From contig NC_056428.1 in assembly GCF_905147365.1 (NCBI RefSeq), forward strand, positions 28,178,001 to 28,242,000: DNA of 64,000 nt, read 5' to 3'. Below the pieces are notes generated by a model, which saw only the letters and a program-made list of their open reading frames with translations, was not told the origin of the DNA and searched no databases. Both the position numbers and the translations under genes were made by a program. The stretch is from Aricia agestis. Lineage: Eukaryota; Arthropoda; Insecta; Lepidoptera; Lycaenidae. The stretch's first letter is position 1. Every line of letters starts with the position of its first letter. Positions 13,501 to 25,500 of this stretch are shown here, in pieces.

Positions 13501-16500
13501 TTCTATTTGTTCATAAAAAAAAAATCCAGCCCTGCTCTCAGGAGCAGGGCCGGATTACATTTTTTTAAGTATAGGCAACTTTAATTTTGTCGTCCCTATG
13601 TGCGAACTCTGCCGCCATCCTAGGACGCTGCCGGCTTCCTAAGGCGCCTTATGACGCTGCCGCCACCCTAAGGCACCATATGACGCTGCCGCCTATAGGC
13701 TGTCCTATACTGCCTATATACGTTAATCCAGAGCTGACTACTCGAGTTTTATTTTAAAAAAAAACGAACTTACCGGTTGCCCAAACAGTATGAAGCCATT
13801 TTGGCAGGCATAAGTGGCTTTGTTGTTGGCCTTATTGCCGTCAACTGTCACTATAGCGCCAGCCACCGGTGGCGGTTCTGGGCACCAGTCGAAGAGGCAC
13901 TTCGGGGCTTCGCCATTCCATATTCCCTCGTCCCCACAGATTCTCTCTGGGGTGCCAACTAGCGTGTAGTTTTCCCTACAGGAGTAGACCGCTTTGGCGC
14001 CGTGCGTTGTTCTACCGTCCACCAGACTGACGTCACCATCTTGGATTGGCGTCAGTCCACCACAATTTATATCTGTAAAAAGAAAAAAGTTTAAGGTTTA
14101 GAATATTAATATGTCTATCATAGTTTGTCAGTATGAGACGTTGTAGCACTCAATGGTGCTACACGACAGAGGAACCTACCTAATTTGATCGCGCTCTCTA
14201 AAGTCCATCTACTTGATGAATTAGTATTTTAAAACCATTTACCAAATAAACATGAAAAGTAAATACAATATATATAAACAAAAGACACCAAGGAAAAAAG
14301 TACTTATATGAAGTGTTCCCGTGTAATTTATAATTATTTATAATACTACCCTAATAATATTATGTAAGAATCTTAGTTTTTAATCATCTTATTTTAACTA
14401 AAGTAGACTAAAGATGATTTAGGAAAACGTAATTAATTAATTTTAATTTATACATTACATTCATACTTTTGTATTGGCTTCCTCAAATAAAATTTATGTT
14501 GAATTAATATTTCATTTCTCATGTTCGGTACCTCAGACCATAAAATAATCTCACAAAGCCCAGATTAAGCTTTCACTACTTCGTTGTGGCCAATATTAAC
14601 CCATTAAGTTAAAATTTTAACGAATTCAAAAAGCTCTACTTTCATTTACTTATCTATGCTAATATTATAAAGAGGTAAACTTTGTTTGTTTGTTTGTTTA
14701 ATTGTAATGAATAGGCTCAAAAACTACTGGATCGATTTTAAAAATTCTTTCACCATTCGAAAGCTACATTATTTACGAGTAACATAGGCTACTTTTTATT
14801 TTGGAAAATATAGGGTTCCGTAAGATATTTCAGTTTTTCGGAAACAACCAAAAATGTACTTATTTTGCGTACGCTGCCTAAACTATGAAAGATACAACTA
14901 GACAATGTTCTAAGTAAATGTAGATCTTAAAAATATCTACAAAAATGTCCGCGACACACTATACCTATCTATGTCGAGTCAGGGACAACAATTTTTTTAT
15001 TTAAAAATCTTGATTTTTATTGGACTACATTTAAACAGATGTTTTTTTTTATTTTTATTTTAGTTTATGTAGAATATATTTGGTCTTTGAATTATTAAAC
15101 TTTGACGTTTGGTTTAAAAATTATGGCGAAATTAAAATATTGCGATGTACGCCCGTTTCGAAGTGGGCGCTACCAAAGCGGCGATGCGCTCGCGGGAAGG
15201 GTATCACTATACATCGCCAGCGTAATTTAGGAATGTCACGGAAACCGTACATTTTTCCGCAAAAAAGAAACCTATGTCCTTTCACGTGGTCTATTCTTCA
15301 TGTAAACAATGTACCAAGCATTAAACACATTGAAAAGGTCTACAGAAAACTCCGCGATGGTATATACGTATAAGGATATCCCACAATGACATTTTTTGTC
15401 ATTTACTTTTAACTTCAAATAATGGCTAATTTTCGAAGCGATTTTAATCATACGGCAATAATCCTTATTCAATTAAATACTTTAAATACTTACATTATTG
15501 ATTATGGCCCTTTACAGCATTTTTTTTATGAAATAAGAGGGCAAACGAGCAAACGGGTCACCTGATGGAAAGCAACTTCCGTCGCCCATGGACACTCGCA
15601 GCATCAGAAGAGCTGCAGGTGCGTTGCCGGCCATTTTAAGAGGGAATAGGTTAATAAGGGAGGGTAGGGGAGGGAAGGGAAGGGAATAGGGGAGGGTAGG
15701 GAAGGGGATAGGGTAGGGAATTGGGCCTCCGGTAAACTCACTCACTCGGCGAAACACAGCGCAAGCGCTGTTTCACGCTCGTTTTCTGTGAGAACGTGGT
15801 ATTTACCCGGTCGAGCCGGCCCATTCGTGCCGAAGTATGGCTCTTCCACGTATGAAAGCGTATAAAGCATATTATGATTTAAATTTTAAATGAATATTTT
15901 GATCTATATTACAGGCTTGGCCTAGTTTAGACTCCAGATCTCCCACAAGTTACAACTTAACAAATATGTGTAAACTATTAGCTTTTAAGTACCTTTATAT
16001 ATCCTTGTAATTTGTGGAGATGAATAAATGATTTATTATTATTATTATTTTTGAAGATATTACAGATTTAAAAATTGCGGGACGTAGCTTTTGCGGCAGT
16101 AGGTACCAATGCGGGCCACGGGTAGTAATGAATATAAATTATTTATCAAAACTACTAAATCGATTTTAATCATTTTTTAAGTGACATAGGCTGTAATATA
16201 TTTTATATCCGTGCGAAGCCGGGGTGGGTCGCTAGTACTCATATAAAGCTGAAGAGTTTGTTTGTTGGAACGCGATAATCTCAGAAACTACTGGACCGAT
16301 TTTAAAAATTCTTTTACCAATGTATAGCTAAGGTCCCTGAGTGCTATTAAAGGATATGTATGTGTCGCAGTCATCTGGTTCAATCTGCGATTCGATTGAA
16401 TGACTAGCGCATCCATTGAATGACACCATTCAATTGAATGACTAAAGGACAACTCGTCAAGACGTTGACTGTGACGTTAACGGTTTGACTAGAAGTCATA

Positions 16501-19500
16501 TAGTGAAGTCGTTAAATGGGATATTACCATTTTTTTAACTAGCCTTTGACGTAGTAGTATTAGGTAAATCCACGCTGTCATATTATTTTATTACATTTAA
16601 AGCACTTTAAAGTAAATTTAATAGACAAAATATCAATACATCAGCTATCAACTGCGCGAGCTATTTGACGCCATGTTTGTTGGCAACAACGCAACGCAAC
16701 AAGTGACTACTAGCGCCGCAGTGGGGAAAATTGTACGTATAGTAATTGAACGTATTTCATACGTTCAATTACCTGACTAATTTCATGTCCGCTATCGTCA
16801 TTACATTGCTAAGTAGTCGGACGTTGAGGGACGATCGTTCAATCAACGTTCTGCCGAGTCGTTCAATGGAATGGTGTCATTCAATGAATACGCTAGTCAT
16901 TCAATCGAATCTAGATGACTGCGGTCTGTCTGCGACATGTCACGTATGTATATTGTATGTACCACGGGCGGAGCCGGGGCTGACCACTACTCAATAATAA
17001 TTTTTCGGTGTGCGTACAATACACAAGTGTAATAAATGTAATGCAGTATCATTAATTATTTCAGGCTTCCATGGCCCATATTATAAAAATCGATACAATG
17101 TAAATATTTTATGTCTTGACTTTTGTCTTTCAGTCTGCATTGTTTGACTAAAGAGTAAAGCGCACACCCTGGGTTAAAATATTATAAATGCCATTTTGAA
17201 ATACCATCGGTTGAGATGCACTCAATGCTAAGTAAATTATTATAAAAAATCAATAAGTCTATATAAACGAATTCCGCTGAGCCCAAGCTTAAATCAATTA
17301 AGTAACTCAGTGGTAGCTACTACCAACGTAGAGAGCTTATTGCATTTCCTATGGAATGTAACGATAAAATTAAATATTTTTCGCGGAAAATTTCCATAGA
17401 TAAATACTTTTATTGGTAAGTAATTAAAGGAAATATTTCGATATCTGCGCTTTCAATTATTTCGTAGAGTGGTACTCAACATCAATTGGAGTGATTTTAA
17501 TCGTAATTTACAATGTTACAAATTGATATATTTAATAAACAGACAACGTAATAGCAATTAATTGGAACATAAAATATGGAATAGAATAATTATTATTTAT
17601 TATTTCACTTAAAAATAAAAACATTATTGTACGATAAGAGCTGAGGGAAAGGTCTTTTGACCGAGTGAGGTTAATGATTTGTCGATTTTAGTTGTCGTGT
17701 ATTATATTATTATGGTGACGCATTTCGAAAACTTCAATAGCGCGATGTAGGATTGTGGCGCTAGTTTAGCACGCCACAGTTGACACTTTGACAGTACCGA
17801 ATAAACAGTCTAAGGGTCAATTCAGACCGCAACGTGACGCGTAGATGCATTTCTAAATTAGTATGGATTTGACAGATTCGCACGTCACGTTGGGGCCTGA
17901 ATTGACCCTGAGGGTCAATTCAGACCGCAACGTGACGAGGCGAAGCGCGAAGCGACGCGACATAAATTTGTATGGATTTGACAGATGTCGTCAGCGTGAG
18001 ACGTCTTGCGAATCTGTCAAATCCATACTAATTTAGAAATGCATCTACGCGTCGCGTTGCGGTCTGAATTGGCCCTTAGAAGTTAGGTGCTAGGTCTCAA
18101 TGCTTCTCAGAAACATCTGGTAAGCTGGAAGAAACAAGTCTAACACTTCGGCAACATAATAGATGCATTGTTAGAAAACAAACTTAGTAGGGTGACATCG
18201 ACGTATCGTCTGTGTAAAACTTTTGCAATGCATCTTTTCTTCCGAGATGCATTAGACTTTTTCCTATTTGCAAAGAGAGTTCTTGATATTTTAAATATTT
18301 TAAAGTCTAATGTTTAGTATAAATTATACATTTAATATTTAGGGTTCCGTACCCAAAGGGTAAAAACGGGACCCTATTACTAAGACTTCGATGTCTGTCT
18401 GTCCGTCTGTCTGTCTGTCTCCAGGCGGTATCTCAAGAACCGCTATAGCTCGACTTATGATTTCACAGATTGTGTATGTTGCCGCTATAACAAAAATACT
18501 AAAAACAAAATAAAATTAATATTAAAAAAATATATCCCATACAACCAACGTAATTTTTCGGCCTTTTTTGCTCGATATCAATAATGGTAACAGGTAGGCT
18601 TTGAAATTTTCATAAAGTCATTGATTATATTGCTCTGTATAAATTAATAAAAATAATAATATAAAATAAAAAATTAAGGGGGGCTCACATACAAAAAACA
18701 CAATTTTTGGCCTATTCTTGCTCTATAACACTTGGCCAATTATTTTTGTACATTAATATTACACCCACGTAATTATAAGGACGCTTTTATATTTTAGGGC
18801 GTGACGATAATAACGTGGACGTCCGCGGCAAAACGATTACACAGGGAATAAAGTAAAATATATTTAAAACACGATTTTAAATTTCCGTCGACAATTACGT
18901 TACAACTTACAACGTGCACGTTAGAGGCCATGACATCTACACTCTTCTGGACCTCACAAAAAGTCCGTGTTGCGTAAAATTAACACACCATTTAACCATT
19001 TTAACGTATTCAACGTTTTGTCGTGGAAGTCGATGTACAACGTTAAATGCCCTTTTTAATTGCGATAATAGATGTCGTCATGCCCTCTAGGCTATATCTA
19101 TTATATTTACCTATTGTATTTAGGAGGAAAAAAGAAACAAATTACGACTCGTAATTTACGTGAAAATAGTAAATACTGGCAGCATCCGCTGCTAAGAGTG
19201 AAATATTTAGAAGGAGCTTCCCCCGTCCCCCGGGTGGCGGATGGGGGGGAGGTCGGTAGCACAGCCTAGCTAGCTACCCGGCTAAGTCATATTGACTCGC
19301 CGACCAACGTAGGATGCGGTCCTCCAGCATTTTGGGGGTTGTGCGGTGGGTTAACACCCCGCCCACGGAAAAATCACACGTTCAGGAACCGACTAAGAGA
19401 AATAAACGATCTGATCCAAATACCGATAACCCTTGGCGAAGAAATACGGACTTTCGATTGGCCTCATGAAATGCACGTTCTCTGCTTAGACCCGGCGCTA

Positions 19501-22500
19501 TCTACGAAGTAAATAAAGAGATAAATAGATATGGCGTAGGTATAGCAACCCTCCAAGAAGTAAGATGACCTGGTAAAGGTGAATGTAACATAGATAATAC
19601 CTCAACTTTGTTTTCGCCACTAGGGAAAGCAAAATGCGAGTGAGGGTTGCTAAAGAGCCTACGGATGAGTTCGCAGTGGTCACAGGACTTAAACAAGGAG
19701 ATGCGCTGTCACCTGTGTTTTTCAATTTAGTTCTTGAATATTATGTCCTCAAAGAAGTGATTGCACTAGATGTAGGGCTACAACTGAATGGGAAACATAT
19801 GTTGATAGGGTATGCCGACGACCTGCCATTACTGGGTGAAACTCCAGAGGAAGTGGCCAGCGTGGCCGAAGTCTTAGGAAAGGAAGCCCTTAAGGTAGGC
19901 CCAAGTATAAACCGCGAGAAAACAGAATACCTCCACATTAAACGCTATAAAAACACGCGCACAAAACGAGAAGACCTGAACGAGAGAGGGACTTCTTATA
20001 AAGGGACGGACAAATTTAAATACTTAGGCTGCACCATTACTGACACCAGCACGAGACAGGAGGAAATAAAAACCCGCATCCAAAACACCTTACGATGTAG
20101 CGCGGCACTGCATGGAGTGTTAGGGTCCAATCTCCTAAGTGGAAAAAGTAAGATCGCTATTTACAAGTCTGTTATAAGGCCAATACTAATGTACGGATGC
20201 GAGACCTGGGCGCTCACATTCGATGAGGAGAATAAATTACTGGTAGATGAAAGAAAAATCCTCCGCAAGATCTTCGGCCCGGTAAAGACAGGAGACGGAG
20301 GAACTAGAATCCGAACCAACGCCGAAGTTGAATACCTCATGGCTGAGCCCAATATTATTGGCGTACTAAAAGCCCAACGACTCCGAATGCTCGGTCATGT
20401 TGCAAGAATGGGAGAGGATCGTGCCACTAAAATGGCGTTTCTTGGGCGTCCGATCGAGCGACGACCTGTCGGCCATTCACGGTACCGGTAGCTAGATGTC
20501 GTGGAGTCGGACCTGCGCGATTTTCAAGTCACAGAGTGGCAAGAAACTGCGCAAGACCGCGACAAGTGGCGCAAACTCGTGTCGGAGCCATCGTAGTAAT
20601 TAAGTAAGTAAAATAAAAGATGATCCAGTAAAGTTTTTAAATTATTTATGTTTATCAATACAAACTTTTGAGTACTTACACACATCGATTCATAATAATT
20701 CTAGTAACTACGCACTTTAAAAAAAATATCGGGACGGTTTTAGAGGGGAGTTTGATGTGTCATGTTATAGTAGCGTTATGAGTTATGACGTGTAGCCTGT
20801 AGGTACGTGAACGTTATAACGTTATCGTCGAATTGCCTTAGTATTAAATATCCATACATTTTACTTCCCTGTGTTATCGTTTTGCTGCGGACGTTCACGA
20901 TATCCAAAAATATAAGTGCCCATTTAAACAACCAAAAACGTCTTCACGTAAAATGATGCCAAGACTAACTAGCTAAGCTTCTGATTTTACACGTCGTTCT
21001 CTTATTTTAAAGGGCTTGTTTACTCGAGTTCTACAATCTACATCCCACTTTATTTCATTTTTAAATGGGCATTATAGCGATAGCTCATTTGCTTTAAAAC
21101 CAAGGAACTGACAATACGGTTCCCTTTATTTGTTTTTTGAGAGGTTCATCAACCTGTTCGTTTGCTATCGATCGCAAACGAGTCGCCGCTCTATTGTTAA
21201 TTTATTTCCTGTTTTATAGCTTTTATTAAAACGGTGCCATGTATGATGTAACATGAGCAGACGTTTTGCGCTTTGCTCATCTTGCCACCATGACCCCAAT
21301 TCCTAAATGTTGCTCAAGCTAAAAAATAAAACTTGAGAGGTGTCAACGGACACCCGACTGGAACGAAGTTATAAAAAAACACAAAAAAGAACAGAGAGAG
21401 AGAGAAACACGCGCTACCGCACGGCTTACAACAATAGCATTTTTGCTCTAGACCGATACCGACACTTTTGTGTCATGTCGTTACAACTGTTTCCGTTTAG
21501 CCCCCTTTCCCAACGCACAATAAGGAACTTCCTTCCAAAAACAAATAACAATAGCACATACTCACATTTACAGTTAGGCGCGTTGCCCGACCAGAAACCG
21601 TCGCCCTTGCATTCCCTCGTCCTGTCCCCAACCAGCATGTGACCTTCGGGACACTTGTAGGTGATGGCTGACCCCACCCTGTAGTTGTCCCCTTCTATCG
21701 TCGTGTTGAACAGCTTATCCGGACTGCCACAGGTCGGCGGCACTACAAGTTCAAAGTTTATGTAGTCATTGTTTTCAGAGGTTAGTACGCTATCGGAATT
21801 GCAGTCGATTGTTCATCTAATCTCTACGGCCAGGTTCACACGGCACAATCCTGCACGTTTCCTGCGTATTTTTTGCAGTAAGTATACGTCTTAACGAATA
21901 AATAGTGGCGCATACAATGTATATGAACCATTACACGTCGATTATTGCCCGATTAGAATGTAACACGACGTGTAATTTTAGGGGCACCCTAAACCACCCC
22001 AGGCACCCTCATTGTTTATCTCCAAACCAACTAGAAACAGACTAGTTATAGCCACGATTAAACTACCATGGTCTTAACCAGACCAGTAGTTTAGACCTTT
22101 CGAAAAAAACACGTTGATTAAGTACTGCACGATTTGTTGCAGTGCAATCGGCGGTATGAATATTAAAACTTAAGAGGCCGGGTGCCATCGAAATTCTCAT
22201 ACATACGTAATACCAAAATCATTTTCTCATACGAAAATATTTAAGTAACATGTTTGAGTTATTTTTCAGCTTAAAATAGTAATTACCTAGGTTCCTACAC
22301 ATTTTTTTTTACAAAATATTTAAACAGTAAAGTTTAAATATTTTGTAGTAAATTTAATATTTATTTATATATTTTTAGAGTTTTACTTTATTTTTTAGTG
22401 TTTAAATATTTAGTAGTAAATTTTCTATAAAATATTTAAACACAAAAAAAAAAATTGTGCAAGTATAAATATTTTGTAAAAAAAATTTGTGTAGGAAGTA

Positions 22501-25500
22501 GGAACCTAGGTAATTGCTATTTTAAGCTGAAAAATAACTCAAACATGTTAAATATTTTCGTATGAGAAAATGATGTTGGTATTACGTATGTATGAGAATT
22601 TCGATGGCACCCGGCAGACGTATACTGCAAAGAACGTGCAGGATTGTGCCGTGTGAACCTACCCACCCTATGGATGTTGTGACATCTACAGGTGTAACAA
22701 ATCTAAGTGAAAAAGAAACGTTTGCCGGTACAGCTAGTATATAGATGTGACTATGTCTTAAATGCAAGGTGTAACAAATCTAAGTGATAATAACAAATCT
22801 AACTTTAGGGTATGTATGGGTCGCCTATACATATAGAGTTCGCTGTGAAATGGGAGCGCTGAAAAAGTAACTTATTTCACCATTGTTTGGAAAAATTCAT
22901 GACGCTTGCCCATTTGCCATACGAATTTAAAAAATTGCTCATTCAGCGCTGCTACTATCACAGTAAGTAAGGGACACATACACACCCTAAAGTATTATCA
23001 CTTAGTTTTGTTACACCTTGCATTTAAGACATAGTCACATCTATATACTAGCTGTACCGGCAAACGTTTCTTTGCTATATAAAGTATTTCGCCCGCATTA
23101 TTTTATTGTTAAGTGACTAAATAAGTATGTCACCATGGCAACGTCCATCGCTATCCCATCGCACAAACAATGGTCGCCGTCAGTCTCGAGTTGTAATAAT
23201 TTTCACTTATCAATATAAAAAGTACCCATGGCAGTAGCCGATTCTCAGACCTACTGAATATGCATATAAAATTTGGTAAAAATCAGTAAAGCCGTTTCGG
23301 AGGAGTACGGTGACTAACATTGTGACACGAGAATTTTATATATAAGATTATGATGATGGTGACTCTTCATCATTTTCCAGTTTTTACAGATTATACACAG
23401 TCTAAGAAAAACAAAATCTATGTGCAAGAAAAAAAACATTACGAAAGAAATACAAAAGAACGTTGAAGCATTTTAAATACTTAGCTACACTTTTAACGAT
23501 AACTTACATTGAAACACGAGTTCGTTTTGTAACACCATGAACAAACGCTAACGAACCGTGATCAAAGAAAACCAACATTTGTTCGAAAATTATAAATTGA
23601 ATACATTTTTAAACAATGGCTACGAACTTATAAGAAATCCTATAGAGTAATGGTTGAGAAATAGGTATGTTGAAAGCTGCTGTAGGTCACCAAATTATGT
23701 AGTGTAGAAATTGGACTGATTCGAACAAGGAGCGCGTTGCGTTAGGTAGTACTTAAGTTATATTATTATGATGTTAGAAAAAGAAAATTAGTTTAATTTT
23801 TTTAAGCCAAGTAATGTTCTCAATTCAACATTTTAGGTACATGAATCATGATTATTATTGATCACAAGGTAGACGACAAGGATAATACATATAGCACTAG
23901 ATGTTGCTTGTTGATTTGTATCGGGATAAAACACACAATATACGTACATTCTCTGAGATAAATATTATCTCATTTTCTGTCCCGGGATTTTAATCCCGAG
24001 TCATGACTATAGGCGCTTCACAACATGTCAGTTTGGCCCCGTGCTACGTATCTGATGGACTTGTGTTACGAGTACAAGACAATGGAAATATATTTAATAC
24101 TTTTATACTATTCATGATATATTTAAGATTTTTATTAAATTAGATTACATAATTATTTTAATACACATCCGTGACCCAGGAACATTGAAAACTTTTGTTC
24201 CGTCGGTGGGATTCGAACCCGTGACCCCCGGCTTGAGCCGCCACACGCTCTTAACCATTGAGCCATAGAGGTCGTCAAATATTACTAGTAAGTAGTAAGG
24301 AAATTGTATATTATATGCTCTAACTAAAGTACGAATTAAACTTTATATAGAACAGATATCCGTCGAAATTTGAAGCATGGGAGATAGAAATTCGAACGCA
24401 GAATTTTGCTATGCCGGATATAATTCTCGTGCAGAATTTTATCCGGGGCTCACGCTAACTTTGTGAGTAATATTCACTCAGCAACTGATGGTACCAAAGC
24501 GATAGTAAATTTGAAAGCGCATGGGATATGGGAATATATCCTGACCAAAATCGGAAAAAATTGGTTCTGCGTATTAATGTGATACTTATCTTATATCGGT
24601 ATATGTATTAGCTATCTGTATAATATTATGTTTATACATATTTTTAACTATCTATATTTTGTATTGGATATTGCCCGCAACCTCGTTGTCCAGGAATTTG
24701 TTTTTTGCGGGAACCGTACGTTTTTTAAGGGTATCTGTCTTATGTCCTTTTTGGTGGCTCAACTTTTTGCTAACAGAAAGAGAGACAGAGAGTTTCTTTA
24801 CGCCAGTTCTTCTAACCCGAACCGGTGGTAGGTCAACAAGTAGAATAATTTTAAAAACATTTATTATTTTGCTTAGAAATAAAACAATGTTCATTTCATT
24901 TTTTAGGGTTCCGTAACCAAAGCGTAAAAACGGGACCTTATTACTGAGACTTCGATGTCTGTCCGTCTGTCCGTCCGTCAGTCCGTCCGCCTGTCAGTCT
25001 CCAGGCTGTAACTCAAGAACGGTAATAGCTAGAGAGTTAAAATTTTCACAGATTATGTATATCTGTTGCCGCTATAATAACAAATACTGAAAATAAAATA
25101 TAGTTAAGATTTAAGGGGGGGCTCATACAAGAAACGTGATTTTTTTGGCCTTTTTTGCTCGTAATCAATAATGGTAACAGCTAGGTAGGTTTCACAAAAT
25201 TTTTAATTATATTTGTACTTTAGTAATTAATAATAAAAGTAAAATAAAGTAAACTTTTAGGGAGGGCTCCCATACAAAAAACACAATTTTTGTCTACTTT
25301 CGCTCTATACCGGTACGGAACCCTTCGTGCGCGAGTCCGACTCGCACTTGGCCGATTATTTTTCAATTGTATGATAGCCATTTAGTACATATTTAACCTG
25401 CGGGTATATTTTTCAGATACGTCGGATGTCAAAATCTCATCCGTGACGAAAACTAATAAGCCCACAAAAGAACTGTCACTAATTGTCAATATGACAGCAA

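Noticed and set aside
15080..15373. 97-residue ORF
   Set aside because: Its first half lies in a dispersed repeat also at 49059-49665, where the frame is not conserved.
19634..20491. Active reverse transcriptase gene
   Set aside because: The catalytic Y-A-D-D is present, but the N-terminal half of the enzyme is missing and a premature stop interrupts the C-terminus.
24201..24275. tRNA gene on the minus strand
   Set aside because: A and B boxes are present, but the acceptor-stem halves do not pair and a SINE body and tail follow.
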